Shown piece after piece: positions 50,634-59,833 of a DNA stretch of 62,198 nt (the stretch's first letter is position 1; every line of letters begins with the position of its first letter). The stretch is from contig JAEWWJ010000059.1 in NCBI GenBank assembly GCA_023396415.1, positions 1 through 62,198 on the forward strand. Direction: 5' to 3'. Source of the DNA: Bacteroidota bacterium. Its GTDB lineage: Bacteria; Bacteroidota; Bacteroidia; Bacteroidales; F082. Under the pieces are notes generated by a model. That model made no database searches. It was not told the origin of the DNA and saw nothing but the letters and a program-made list of their open reading frames with translations. The translations under genes were made by a program, and so were the position numbers.

Positions 50634-51635
50634 TTACTTTTTTACAAGACCAAAACGTTTGGGCTTGAACGCGTTATTGATTAGAGGAGTAAAGGCATTC
50701 ATGATGAGAATGGCAAAAGAAATACCCTCTGGATAAGCGCCCCACAAACGAATGATGATGGTAATAAGGCCGATTCCGACACCAAAAACAATCTTCCCGC
50801 TAATGTTCATTGGAGAACTGACCATGTCCGTTGCCATAAAAATTGCTCCCAACATCAGTCCACCTGAAAAAAGATGGAAACTTGGCTCGATATAGTGTTG
50901 TGGATCAATAAGATGGAAAATTCCAGCCATAACAAAAACTGTCAATATGATTGAAACAGGAACTTGCCAGTCAATCACCTTTCTGATCACCATAAAAATC
51001 CCTCCAATGATGAGCGCAATGGCCGAAATTTCGCCTAATGACCCATTCATATTGCCCGTTAAACGGTCGAGATATTGCGGCATTTGAGGATCGGCCAGAA
51101 TCTGATCAACTGTTTTGCCGGCACCAACACCTTCTTTAAGCAGTCCTAAAGCAGTAGGGCCTGTAATGGCATCGGTTAGATGACTTGCAAACAAGGGTTT
51201 AGCTACTGGCCAGCTCGTCATCTGGACAGGAAACGAAATCAGCATAAACACACGACCCACCAAAGCCGGATTGAAAGGATTTTTACCCAAACCGCCAAAT
51301 GACATTTTAGCTACCCCGATGGTTACCAATGCGCCGGCCACAAGCATCCACGCCGGAACGTTGGCCGGAACGTTAAATGCAAGTAAAATTCCTGCCACTG
51401 CCGCAGAGCCATCCGTAATTGTTATCGGCCCTTTGATGAGGTATTTTTGAATCACATATTCAAAAAACATACTTGCGCCTACCGCGATGAGCATGACCCT
51501 AAGTGCATCAAATCCAAAGAAATAGACTGAAACCAACATGGCCGGCACCATCGCGTAAACAACAGTTAGCATGATTTTCTTTACACTCTCTTCCCCGTGC
51601 ACATGCGGAGATCCTGAAATGGTGAATAAACTCAT
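50634..51635 (-). CDS. rnfD: Rnf complex subunit RnfD (covalent FMN)
   Basis: A 333-residue membrane subunit with about ten helices, homologous to NqrB. GGLGKNPFNPALVGRVFMLISFP (about 115-137) is the strongest signature. The covalent FMN site is expected in a TGAT-type motif; here the matching stretch reads DAITGPTALGLLKEG (about 160), with Pro where Ala is usual and the Thr kept. GAIFMATDMVSSPMN near 270 is the other conserved segment. It lies 7 bases after rnfC in the operon. Confidence 0.95.
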   Translation of the reverse strand: MSLFTISGSPHVHGEESVKKIMLTVVYAMVPAMLVSVYFFGFDALRVMLIAVGASMFFEYVIQKYLIKGPITITDGSAAVAGILLAFNVPANVPAWMLVAGALVTIGVAKMSFGGLGKNPFNPALVGRVFMLISFPVQMTSWPVAKPLFASHLTDAITGPTALGLLKEGVGAGKTVDQILADPQMPQYLDRLTGNMNGSLGEISAIALIIGGIFMVIRKVIDWQVPVSIILTVFVMAGIFHLIDPQHYIEPSFHLFSGGLMLGAIFMATDMVSSPMNISGKIVFGVGIGLITIIIRLWGAYPEGISFAILIMNAFTPLINNAFKPKRFGLVKK

Positions 51636-51642
51636 CGTATTT

Positions 51643-52977
51643 TTATTTTCTATTTCTGATTAATTGACCGGTCTTTTGCTTGCCCAAACGCAAATAATCG
51701 AGCAAAGGCAGACCCGAAGGACAAGTAAACTGGCATGATCCACATTCGATACAATCCATAATCTGTTCTTTTTCAGCTCTTTCATACAAGCCCAACTTCG
51801 ACAATTTGGAGATAAGAAAAGGCTCCAATCCCATCGGACAAACCACTGTACACTTTGAGCAACGGATACAAGTTTTTGGCGTAGGCCGACTGCTTTCTTC
51901 GCTTTTGAGCAACAAAATTCCTGATGAACCTTTTACTACCGGAACACCGGATGAGCTCAGCGATTTGCCCATCATAGGACCGCCATTGATAAGTTTTCCT
52001 GTATCCTCGGGCATTCCACCGGCAGCAGCAATCAAATCTGAAATCGGGGTACCAACCCGAACCAAAAAGTTAGACGGACGCGTAAGATTTTTTCCTGTAA
52101 TCGTTACCACGCGCTCAATCAAAGGTTTATTTTTTTGAACGGCTTCATAAACAGCAAATGCGGTCCCTACATTTGACACCACGCAGCCCACTTCGATGGG
52201 CAATTTTCCTGAAGGAACTTCGCGGTTAACGCAGGCTTTAATCAGCTGCTTTTCACCTCCTTGCGGATATTTTACTTTCAAAGGCTGAATTTGAATACCA
52301 TCAAATGATTGGGCCAATTGATTGAGCTTAGCAATGGCATCGGGCTTGTTGTTTTCGATTCCGATGACAGCTTTACCGGCCTCAAGCGCCTTCATCATAA
52401 TGCTAACGCCCACCAAAATTTCCTCTCCTTTTTCAAGCATCAAGCGATGGTCGGAGGTGAGATAGGGTTCACATTCAACCCCATTAATGATGAGATATTC
52501 AGCTTGTTTGCCGTCGGGGATCATCATTTTCACATGAGTTGGAAAAGTAGCACCTCCCAAACCCACTAAGCCACAGTCTTTTATGCGGGCAACGATTTCA
52601 GTTTTGTTAAGTTTAATGTTGCGATCAATAGTGTTGCTCGTATCAATGCCTTCATCCCATTCATCACCGGCGACATCAAGAAATATAGCTTGACGACGGT
52701 AGCCCGAAGCATCCAAAGCATCGTCAATCTTTAAGATTTTCCCACTTGCCGGTGCGTGAATATTCGACGAAATAAAAGCCTCGGCACGTGCAATCAACTG
52801 ACCCGTTTTTACCTCATCACCTTTTTTCACGATAGGTTTGGGAGGCACGCCTAAATTTTGACCCAAGGGAATGATCAGTTGTTTGGGCAAAGGCAATGTT
52901 TGAATGGCAACCTCATCCGTTAGTTTATTTTCATGAGGATGAACACCTCCAATGGTAAATGTTTTCAACTTGTTCAT
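51643..52977 (-). CDS. rnfC: Rnf complex subunit RnfC (NADH/FMN and 4Fe-4S)
   Basis: A 444-residue peripheral cytoplasmic subunit that carries FMN, the NAD(H) site and two 4Fe-4S clusters. GLVGLGGATFPTHVKM (about 153-168) is the nucleotide-binding Gly-rich loop, followed by INGVECEPYLTSDHRLM (FMN site). The cluster motifs are CIRCSKCTVVCP (about 367-378) and CIECGSCQFTCP (about 406-417). The N-terminal HPHENK segment is typical of the long-N-terminus RnfC. It is the second gene of the operon, 13 bases after rnfB. Confidence 0.96.
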   Translation of the reverse strand: MNKLKTFTIGGVHPHENKLTDEVAIQTLPLPKQLIIPLGQNLGVPPKPIVKKGDEVKTGQLIARAEAFISSNIHAPASGKILKIDDALDASGYRRQAIFLDVAGDEWDEGIDTSNTIDRNIKLNKTEIVARIKDCGLVGLGGATFPTHVKMMIPDGKQAEYLIINGVECEPYLTSDHRLMLEKGEEILVGVSIMMKALEAGKAVIGIENNKPDAIAKLNQLAQSFDGIQIQPLKVKYPQGGEKQLIKACVNREVPSGKLPIEVGCVVSNVGTAFAVYEAVQKNKPLIERVVTITGKNLTRPSNFLVRVGTPISDLIAAAGGMPEDTGKLINGGPMMGKSLSSSGVPVVKGSSGILLLKSEESSRPTPKTCIRCSKCTVVCPMGLEPFLISKLSKLGLYERAEKEQIMDCIECGSCQFTCPSGLPLLDYLRLGKQKTGQLIRNRK

Positions 52978-52989
52978 ACAAAAGGTTGC

Positions 52990-53946
52990 TTATACTTTGT
53001 TTTCGGTATCTGGCTTATTCTCTTCAGAAACTGTAACTTCACTTGTTGCAACCACTTCGCTTGCAGCTTTCTGAACTTTTTTAGGTTCTGTTTCGGTTGT
53101 TTCAGCTTTTACTTTCCTGAGTGGAAAATTAATTTCGTGAATGGCATCGGTGGGACAAACTTCAACGCATTTGCGACACAATTTGCATTTCTCAAAATCA
53201 ATATAAGCCAAGTTATCAGCCATAACGATAGCATCGTGCGGACAAACCTGTTGGCACTTGGAACATCCGATGCAAGCCACTGCACAATTCTTTTTGGCAA
53301 TACCGCCTTTTTCCTTGTTGATGCAGCTCACAAAGATGCGTTTGTCTTTTTTACCTTTATGACGCAGTTCGATAATACCTCTGGGACAGGCTTTTACACA
53401 AGCGCCGCAGGCCACACATTTATCATTTACCACCGGCAGACCTGTTTCGGGGTTCATGTGAATGGCATCAAAATCGCAAGCCCTCACACAATCGCCTAAG
53501 CCTAAGCAGCCAAATTGGCATCCACCCTCACCCGAAAACAAATTGTGAGCAAAGGCGCAGCTTGCAGGCCCTTCGTACTTTACTTTCGCGGGCGAATGCG
53601 CGTGCGATCCATTGCAACGAATCACAGCAATCATAGGTTCTTGATCGGCAACTTCCAACTGAAGTATTGCCGCCACCTGTTTCATCACATCGTTGCCACC
53701 AACAGGACAGTTTAAACCTTCAAGACTTTGTGTGTCATTGGCGGCTTTCACTGTTACCTCGGCAAAATTTCGGCAACCCGGAAAACCACATCCTCCACAA
53801 TTGGCCTTGGGCAAAGCGTCTTCAACCAAGTCAATACGCGGATCTTCAATCACTTTAAACTTCTGTGCCACAAAATATAAAATAATGGCCAGAACCGTAC
53901 CTAACAAACCTAAAGTGAGCAGGGTAAAAAGTAAAATATCGTTCAC
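52990..53946 (-). CDS. rnfB: Rnf complex subunit RnfB (polyferredoxin)
   Basis: A 318-residue electron entry subunit. One N-terminal helix (about 3-25) anchors it. The motif NCGGCGFPGCRNFAE (about 48-62) with a later Cys near 80 binds the first cluster. Four more cysteine groups follow: CQFGCLGLGDCVRAC (about 141-155), CVACGACVKACP (about 173-184), CIGCSKCQQVCP (about 224-235) and CKLCRKCVEVCP (about 252-263). This makes it a long RnfB that accepts electrons from ferredoxin. The C-terminal 45 residues are Lys/Glu/Thr/Val-rich and apparently disordered. It is the first gene of rnfBCDGEA. A -7 box lies about 65 bases upstream, in a 329-base AT-rich spacer. Confidence 0.95.
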   Translation of the reverse strand: MNDILLFTLLTLGLLGTVLAIILYFVAQKFKVIEDPRIDLVEDALPKANCGGCGFPGCRNFAEVTVKAANDTQSLEGLNCPVGGNDVMKQVAAILQLEVADQEPMIAVIRCNGSHAHSPAKVKYEGPASCAFAHNLFSGEGGCQFGCLGLGDCVRACDFDAIHMNPETGLPVVNDKCVACGACVKACPRGIIELRHKGKKDKRIFVSCINKEKGGIAKKNCAVACIGCSKCQQVCPHDAIVMADNLAYIDFEKCKLCRKCVEVCPTDAIHEINFPLRKVKAETTETEPKKVQKAASEVVATSEVTVSEENKPDTENKV

Positions 53947-54275
53947 GTTATATACTTTTAAATTAAAATTTATGCGTTGTTAATGCAACAATGCCGCAGC
54001 ACTTAGCGCAACAAAAGTAAAATAATTGTATAGAATCATCATGGTATGTACCCGCATGACATAATCAATGTATATGCTTGATATATAACATATTAAAAAA
54101 TCATCAATGATAAAAAATCGGTTGAGTTTTTTGAAACCTATTGATAATCAATGGCATTATGAAGTTGTTTAGAAACCTTCTAAATTAACAGATAATCAGT
54201 TATTTAGAACATTAATAAACAACCTATCGAAATATATAGATTATTCAATTGATAAGGCTATAGGATGAATCAGCG
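53947..54275 (-). promoter_or_regulatory. AT-rich spacer with candidate rnf promoter
   Basis: On the minus strand TACTTTTG (54012-54019) matches TAnnTTTG. The transcript would begin with a leader of about 60 bases that can fold through TTGTTGC/AACAA near 53965-53990. There is no TTG at the -33 distance. The remaining 250 bases up to rseC are strongly AT-rich (TATAT and ATTAATAAA-type tracts) and contain no gene or repeat I can identify. Their length is unusual for a spacer inside a same-strand redox cluster, so they may hold regulator sites. Confidence 0.45.
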
Positions 54276-54716
54276 TTAGATTCTTGTTTTAGCTTGGAGG
54301 GGTTTAACGGCAAAAATAAACTTGTCATTCAGCCTGTCGCGCATCAAATACAAAATAAGGTAGTAAGGAACAAGTACAACAATTGCCGCCAACCCTGCAA
54401 TACCTTCACTAAAATCATTAATTATGAGCACTATAAGCGTAATAAGCATCACTAAAAAAGGGAAAATATAACCAAAAAAAACAGCCAGAGTACCCAATTC
54501 ACGTTTGATTAAAACAGTTACTTGTTGGCCGGTTTGGTAGGCGTCGTTCAAGCTTTTTCTTACGGTAACGATCTTTTCTTGCATGTCAGCAGCACTGCAT
54601 GCACCTTTGGCATGACAGGCAGCGCAAGCCGATTGCGTCTGCATCATCACTTCCAAGTTATTTTCATGAACTTTTAACACCACTCCGGGATGCTCTATTA
54701 TTTCAGAAGTTGACAT
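54276..54716 (-). CDS. rseC: RseC/SoxR-reducing-system family membrane protein
   Basis: A 146-residue inner-membrane protein of the RseC/MucC family (PF04246). A cytosolic N-terminal domain has the cysteine cluster CAACHAKGACSAADM (about 31-45), likely binding iron-sulfur, followed by VTVLIKRELGTLAVFFGYIFPF and two transmembrane helices (about 76-96 and 103-123). In gammaproteobacteria RseC works with the Rsx/Rnf complex to reduce SoxR. In Bacteroidota it lies immediately upstream of rnf genes, as here, 329 bases before rnfB on the same strand. It may be a maturation or accessory factor of the complex. Confidence 0.92.
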   Translation of the reverse strand: MSTSEIIEHPGVVLKVHENNLEVMMQTQSACAACHAKGACSAADMQEKIVTVRKSLNDAYQTGQQVTVLIKRELGTLAVFFGYIFPFLVMLITLIVLIINDFSEGIAGLAAIVVLVPYYLILYLMRDRLNDKFIFAVKPLQAKTRI

Positions 54717-54739
54717 TTTTATTAAAAATTAAAACGCAT

Positions 54740-55423
54740 TTAAGGTGTAGAACTTGAAATAGGAAGAATCTTTCCATTGATAAAACGCCCGGTTTCGGTA
54801 GCAAAATGATGGATAAAAGCTGCCATCTCCATTGCACTCACCGGTGCTTGAAAACCCGGAAAGGCCTGCGCTAACATTTCGGTTTGGGCAGCACCCAAAG
54901 CCAAACAGTTCACATGGATATGACTATTTTTCAGCTCTTCTGCCAAACATTCCGACAAAATAGCCAAGGCTCCTTTGCTGGCACTGTACAATGACAAACC
55001 ACTAAATTTCGCACTTCCTTGATAGCCACCCATGCTCCCGATATTCACAATATGGGCATCGGGCTGTAAAAATGGAATCAAAGCTTGGGTGAGAAAAAAC
55101 GGTGCCTTCACCTGAACAGCGAACATGGTATCAAAATCATGCGATGACAACGATTGAAATGGTTTATTTACCAAATAGCCGGCATTGTTGATCAAAATTA
55201 AGGGCCTAAAAGAAAACAAATTGATGGTTTCGACTACCTTATCCACGAAACTCGGATTGGCTATATCGAGCGACAAAGGAATGACCTTTCCTTGAAGAGC
55301 GAGGCTTTCAAAAGGTTTGATATTTCGTGTTACAGCCAAAACACGGTTTCTCGAATCAGATGCAAACAGCTTAACCAACTCAAAACCAATCCCTCGGCTG
55401 CATCCCGTAATAACAACGTCCAT
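54740..55423 (-). CDS. Short-chain dehydrogenase/reductase
   Basis: A 227-residue NAD(P)-dependent SDR. The cofactor motif is VVITGCSRGIGFELV (about 3-17), NNAG is at about 77-80, the catalytic Ser is in IVNIGSMGG, and the active-site YxxxK is YSASK (about 146-150). Its small size and the GCSRGIG loop point to the classical subfamily. Substrate is not predictable. It starts 33 bases after a lipoprotein gene and ends 23 bases before rseC, all on the minus strand, so a shared transcript with rseC is possible. Confidence 0.9.
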   Translation of the reverse strand: MDVVITGCSRGIGFELVKLFASDSRNRVLAVTRNIKPFESLALQGKVIPLSLDIANPSFVDKVVETINLFSFRPLILINNAGYLVNKPFQSLSSHDFDTMFAVQVKAPFFLTQALIPFLQPDAHIVNIGSMGGYQGSAKFSGLSLYSASKGALAILSECLAEELKNSHIHVNCLALGAAQTEMLAQAFPGFQAPVSAMEMAAFIHHFATETGRFINGKILPISSSTP

Positions 55424-55456
55424 TCTAAATAATTTTTATCCTAATAACTACTAAAA

Positions 55457-56182
55457 CTAATCCCTTGAACCTTGCACCTCGAACTGGCGACGCATTTGCT
55501 CTACGTCCACCGCACTGATGGTCAACATTCCGGTTTCGTCAACGGTGATTGAAATATTGATGGGAGCATCTTTTATGAACGGATCGAAATTCATAAAAGC
55601 AATTCCTTTCACAGGCGTGGTTTGATAGGTTTCCGAAAGTTCCTTGGCTTGAATAAAATCTTTGCTTAACGGTATTCCGGCTTGTCGCGCAATACGCGTA
55701 GCCTCGCGCATGGACACCTCATAATTTCCGGTATAAACGAGCAAAACCGAGTTAAAACCTTCTTCTTTGTTATCCACAGAAGTGATTTGCGAATACTCCG
55801 AATCAATCAATAAACCTGTGGGTTCGGTAAGACCCAATTTTAAAGCCCACTGCGGCAAACCCTTTGCGGGATTAAGATTATCTTTTCGGGCCATTGCTCT
55901 GCCATAGGTATCTTTCACCTCATTGGATCGTTGATTGAACTCAGCTTCAGTTATTTTTCCATCGGCACGTTGCAGCTCCAACTGATCGAGTTCATTTTGC
56001 ATGGCATCCAATATATCCATTGTTTGGCCGATATTATCCATTCTTTTATTGAACTTTTGCAAGTCTTTTTCAAACTTTTCTGTTTGCGATTCCTCATTGG
56101 GGGCATCACACGAAGTGAAAATGAATAAAAATGTCAATGCAATGAGCATCAGCATTTTAATATGAGAAATGTGTGATTTCAT
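55457..56182 (-). CDS. Lipoprotein of unknown function with coiled-coil segment
   Basis: A 241-residue protein. I start at MKSHISHIKMLMLIALTFLF (56182), giving a lipoprotein signal with lipobox IFTSC; the frame is open nine codons further, but that part is not signal-like. A Glu/Lys/Asn/Leu-rich stretch from about 32 to 85 (KFEKDLQKFNKRMDNIGQTM and onwards) is predicted to form a coiled coil. The C-terminal half is globular and ends in DVEQMRRQFEVQGSRD. I recognise no family. It is followed 33 bases later by the SDR gene on the same strand. Confidence 0.75.
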   Translation of the reverse strand: MKSHISHIKMLMLIALTFLFIFTSCDAPNEESQTEKFEKDLQKFNKRMDNIGQTMDILDAMQNELDQLELQRADGKITEAEFNQRSNEVKDTYGRAMARKDNLNPAKGLPQWALKLGLTEPTGLLIDSEYSQITSVDNKEEGFNSVLLVYTGNYEVSMREATRIARQAGIPLSKDFIQAKELSETYQTTPVKGIAFMNFDPFIKDAPINISITVDETGMLTISAVDVEQMRRQFEVQGSRD

Positions 56183-56436
56183 CAGTTTGGTTTTTGTAAA
56201 GTACATCAATGGCCAAAATTAGATATTATTTTAAAGCAAGAACCAACCAGCCTCATTTGAAGGCATACGAATTATCGAGGCAGCGTAAAAGCGTGTTACA
56301 AAAAGATTTGACAAAAAGGAAATGCAATACACAACTCGCAATTAAACGACTGATATTCTATTATTTATAAACCATTATGACGACCAACACAACCAAAAAG
56401 CCACACTGCGCCGCTAAACCGCATCGGATTAAATTG

Positions 56437-56444
56437 TATTTTTG
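56437..56444 (+). promoter_or_regulatory. Candidate -7 box for DUF4783-nadC
   Basis: TATTTTTG matches TAnnTTTG, 21 bases before the ATG at 56466. The in-frame TTG at 56442 lies inside it and can be dismissed as start. The gap 56210-56436 holds no other feature that I can recognise. Confidence 0.45.
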
Positions 56445-56465
56445 AGCCCACGAAAAGGAACAATT

Positions 56466-56885
56466 ATGGTTAAAATTTTCAAGCCCGGCACAATCGCAAT
56501 CTTTCTGTTGATGGTGTTCAACGTATTGAATAACCATGAACTTCACGCACAAAAAGGAGCCTCCAACGAGAACAGTTGGATAGAACATCTGAAAACCGCT
56601 AATGCAAAAAAACTTAGTAGTCATTTTAACGAACTCATTTCTATTGAGTTAATAAATGAAAAAGGAAATTTTGGAAAAAGTCACGCAGTAATGTTGCTGT
56701 CTGATTTTTTTAAACAACATCCTGCCGACAGCATCGCCATCCGCCAAGAAGGCCATGCCGGCGCCAACAATCATTTTTATATAGGTGATTATTTTACCCA
56801 AAAAACGGTTTTACGACTGTATGTGGTTTCCAACTTGAACCAACAAAACGAATATATTCACATTTTCAATATTACACGTAAATGA
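56466..56885 (+). CDS. DUF4783 family exported protein
   Basis: A 139-residue protein with a signal peptide (MVKIFKPGTIAIFLLMVFNV, cleavage after HAQ at about 29), so periplasmic. The mature part resembles the DUF4783 family (PF16022), a small SnoaL/NTF2-like fold: LKTANAKKLSSHFNELISIEL, FFKQHPADSIAIRQEGHAG and YFTQKTVLRLYVV are typical. Function is unknown. It is immediately upstream of nadC, whose ATG overlaps its TGA (ATGA), an arrangement frequent in Bacteroidota. The overlap means translational coupling, not necessarily a shared function. Confidence 0.85.
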   Translation: MVKIFKPGTIAIFLLMVFNVLNNHELHAQKGASNENSWIEHLKTANAKKLSSHFNELISIELINEKGNFGKSHAVMLLSDFFKQHPADSIAIRQEGHAGANNHFYIGDYFTQKTVLRLYVVSNLNQQNEYIHIFNITRK

Positions 56886-57730
56886 CTCAACAACAATCAC
56901 TTGATACGTTGATACGGCTTGCTATTCAAGAAGATTTAGGTGATGGCGACCACACTTCATTGGCAACCATTCCTGCCCAAGCCAAAGGAAAAGCCAAGTT
57001 ACTTGTGAAAGAATCGGGAATTATTGCAGGCATTGAAGTGGCACGAACCGTTTTTAAAATGTATGATGCCCATATTGAATTTCGTCCTTTAATTACCGAT
57101 GGAACCGCTGTCATTACCGGCGATATTGCTTTTGAAGTTAGTGGTTCAGTAAGGTCAATCCTTTCGGCAGAGCGTCTAGTGCTCAATTTCATGCAACGTA
57201 TGAGTGGCATTGCAACCCACACTCACCAATTGGTTTCACTTTTGGGTGGACGACCTACACGTTTGTTAGACACAAGAAAAACCACTCCGAACATGCGTAT
57301 TTTTGAAAAAATGGCAGTGAAAATTGGCGGGGGTTACAACCATCGTTTTGGTCTTTTCGACATGATATTGATTAAAAACAACCATGTTGATTTTGCAGGA
57401 AGCATCACTGCTGCGATTGAACGAACACAGTCGTACCTTAAAGAACAAGGAAAGCAACTGCCCATAGAAGTGGAAGTTCGAAATTTTGAAGAGCTCAAAG
57501 AAGCGCTTCAATCAACAGGTATTCAACGTATTATGTTGGATAATTTTAGTCCTGAAAATCTTAGACTTGCGGTGAAGATCATCAACGGCAAAGTAGAAAC
57601 AGAAGCATCAGGCGGCATCACCGAAAACGATTTGGCGGCTTACGCACAAACGGGTGTTGATTTTATTTCGGTGGGGGCACTTACCCATCAAATTAAAAGT
57701 CTCGACATGAGTTTAAGGGCAGTAGTTTAA
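56882..57730 (+). CDS. nadC: Nicotinate-nucleotide pyrophosphorylase (quinolinate phosphoribosyltransferase)
   Basis: A 282-residue enzyme of de novo NAD synthesis that converts quinolinate and PRPP to nicotinate mononucleotide with release of CO2. Signatures are EDLGDGDHTSLATI at the N-terminus, ERLVLNFMQRMSGIATHT, LLDTRKTTPNMR (about 127-138, with the substrate Arg/Lys), GGGYNHRFGLFDMILIKNNH (about 148-167) and EASGGIT near the C-terminus. Active-site Arg, Lys and His residues are all present. Its ATG overlaps the DUF4783 stop by four bases; YihY follows after 88 bases. Confidence 0.96.
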   Translation: MTQQQSLDTLIRLAIQEDLGDGDHTSLATIPAQAKGKAKLLVKESGIIAGIEVARTVFKMYDAHIEFRPLITDGTAVITGDIAFEVSGSVRSILSAERLVLNFMQRMSGIATHTHQLVSLLGGRPTRLLDTRKTTPNMRIFEKMAVKIGGGYNHRFGLFDMILIKNNHVDFAGSITAAIERTQSYLKEQGKQLPIEVEVRNFEELKEALQSTGIQRIMLDNFSPENLRLAVKIINGKVETEASGGITENDLAAYAQTGVDFISVGALTHQIKSLDMSLRAVV

Positions 57731-57818
57731 CCTACAATCGAAGGTAACAAATAATAAATCAACATTTTGCGAATTATATTTTCATAAAAACATAAAAAAG
57801 AAAACGCACGATCATTGA

Positions 57819-58796
57819 ATGAAAATTCTTAAGCCAAATCATATTAGAAAATACATACATCTTCGGGACAAGACCGTTGCGGTATTGCGCAGGATAACCA
57901 TTCCCGGATTTGACCATCTTCCACTTTATGATGTGTTGGAGTTTTTCATCAAAGGATTGTTCAAAGGAGCACTTTCTGTTAGGGCTGCCGCTATTGCCTT
58001 CAGTTTTTTTTTAGCTATTTTCCCCTTCATCTTGTTCATTTTTTCGCTTATTCCTTACATTCCCATCGAAAATTTTCAAGAGCAACTGATGGCACTTTTT
58101 TCTGAGATTATTCCCCCCGACACATACGCCATGGTTGAAAAAACCATATTTGAAATCGTGATGAAACAAAATTCAGGTTTGTTGTCGCTCAGTTTCGTAC
58201 TTACCTTTATTTTCAGCACCAACGGCATCAATGCAATTATTGATGGTTTTAACGGATCAGTAAATGTGAACAAAACCAAAACCTGGATACAACAGCGCAT
58301 TATGGCCATCTATCTTATGCTAATACTCTCATTTTTAGTGGTTATCGCCATCGCCATGATCACTATGGGCGGAGCGGTGATCGAATGGCTGATTGCCAAC
58401 AAAATATTTTCGAGTCATTTTACCATTTTTCTGCTCGAAATAACAAAATGGGTGATCACTTTGTCGCTAACTTATTTGAGCGTTTCATTTTTGTATTATT
58501 TTGGCCCGGCAAGCCGAAAAGAATATAGTTTTTTCAGCCCCGGATCGCTTTTGGCCACCCTTTTACTTATTTCCGGAACGGTAGGTTTCAACTTTTATAT
58601 TACCAATTTTTCTACTTACAACGCCCTATACGGCTCCATTGGAACGCTGATCATCTTTCTGTTATGGTTGTTTTTCAATGCCTTCATCATGCTGGTTGGC
58701 TTTGAGTTGAATGTGAGTTTCGCACGGGCAAAACTTAAACCCGGAAATGCCGATCAAGGGTCAACCTTACAACCAATTGAAAAACCTACGTTTTGA
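57819..58796 (+). CDS. YihY/UPF0761 family inner-membrane protein
   Basis: A 325-residue membrane protein of the YihY/virulence factor BrkB family (PF03631), with six predicted helices. The conserved segment LSVRAAAIAFSFFLAIFPFILF (about 50-70) and the GTLIIFLLWLFFNAFIMLVGFELN segment near 275 are diagnostic. A preceding cytoplasmic N-terminus of about 45 residues is charged. Function in Bacteroidota is unknown; the original RNase BN assignment for this family has been withdrawn. The TGA stop (58794-58796) overlaps the TTG start of the glycosyltransferase gene. Confidence 0.92.
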   Translation: MKILKPNHIRKYIHLRDKTVAVLRRITIPGFDHLPLYDVLEFFIKGLFKGALSVRAAAIAFSFFLAIFPFILFIFSLIPYIPIENFQEQLMALFSEIIPPDTYAMVEKTIFEIVMKQNSGLLSLSFVLTFIFSTNGINAIIDGFNGSVNVNKTKTWIQQRIMAIYLMLILSFLVVIAIAMITMGGAVIEWLIANKIFSSHFTIFLLEITKWVITLSLTYLSVSFLYYFGPASRKEYSFFSPGSLLATLLLISGTVGFNFYITNFSTYNALYGSIGTLIIFLLWLFFNAFIMLVGFELNVSFARAKLKPGNADQGSTLQPIEKPTF

Positions 58797-59833
58797 AACA
58801 GCATAAAATCCTTTTCATCCAACACCTGAATTCATCTTTTATCAGGCAGGATGCCGAGTTGCTGCGGCAAGATCATCAAGTTGAGGTGTATCAGCTTAAA
58901 AATAATAAAGGAATAAAAATTGTTCTCGAAGGATTGCGACAACTCCTCTTCTTGACAAAAAACCTTTACAAGTTTGATCTTGTTTTCATTTGGTTTGCTG
59001 ATTTTCATGCTGTTCTGCCAGCACTTTTTTGTCGGCTGCTGGGAAAAAAATGTGTGGTTGTAATTGGAGGAGTTGACGCTTCCTATTTGCCAGACTATAA
59101 TTACGGAACTAAAACGAAGGCATTAGGAAAAATCAGTTTGTTTTTAACCACGTTGTGGGCGCACCAACTCTTACCTGTGAGTCAGTTTACGGCTGAGGCT
59201 TTGTGGCGCAACGCCGGAAGTCGGTTGAGAAAAAAATCGAAGGTTATTTACAACTGCTTTTCCGGACAACATCATCCGAAAGTAAACGCAGGCCGCGAAA
59301 ATGTCGTTATTACCGTTTGTTTGGCCAACAAAGAAAACACCCTATATATTAAAGGTGTAGATTTTTTTATGGAAGTGGCAAAAGCCATGCCTGAAACGCA
59401 GTTTAAAGTAGTGGGGCTAAGCGGGGCGGCCTTGCGTTGTGTAAAAGATAAAGCGCCATCCAATTTAGAGATTTTATCGCCGGTAAGCCATCTCGAAATG
59501 CAAGCATTGCTGGCTAAAAGCCGCGTTATTTGTCAGTTTTCTCGCCACGAAGCCTTTGGGTTGGCCTTGGTTGAAGGCATTGCGGCCGGTTGTTTTCCGG
59601 TTGGATATCATTATGGCGGAACAAAAGAAATTTTAGCGAACAGCCAAGCCTTGACGATTGACCAACTAGATGTGGCTGCTGCCCAAAAAGCGATTGAAAA
59701 GGCGATGCATGTCAATGAAGAAACCATAAAAGCGATTCAGCAGTCTGTTTTAGATAAATTTAGCTGCTCCAAAAGAAAGGAAAAGCTCAACCAAGTCTTG
59801 GATGAACTGCTCAACTTAACGAAAAATAGTTGA
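58793..59833 (+). CDS. Glycosyltransferase family 4-like (GT-B) protein
   Basis: A 346-residue retaining glycosyltransferase of the GT4/group 1 type, likely cytoplasmic or membrane-associated and acting in polysaccharide or glycolipid synthesis. The C-terminal nucleotide-sugar domain has SRHEAFGLALVEGIAAGC (Glu-x7-Glu pattern) followed by the conserved GGTKEIL at about 278-284. The only plausible start is a TTG at 58793, overlapping the YihY stop by four bases; no ATG occurs in the first 40 codons, so translational coupling to yihY is likely. Its 3' end overlaps that of the convergent flippase gene by 18 bases. Donor and acceptor are unknown. Confidence 0.87.
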   Translation: MKQHKILFIQHLNSSFIRQDAELLRQDHQVEVYQLKNNKGIKIVLEGLRQLLFLTKNLYKFDLVFIWFADFHAVLPALFCRLLGKKCVVVIGGVDASYLPDYNYGTKTKALGKISLFLTTLWAHQLLPVSQFTAEALWRNAGSRLRKKSKVIYNCFSGQHHPKVNAGRENVVITVCLANKENTLYIKGVDFFMEVAKAMPETQFKVVGLSGAALRCVKDKAPSNLEILSPVSHLEMQALLAKSRVICQFSRHEAFGLALVEGIAAGCFPVGYHYGGTKEILANSQALTIDQLDVAAAQKAIEKAMHVNEETIKAIQQSVLDKFSCSKRKEKLNQVLDELLNLTKNS

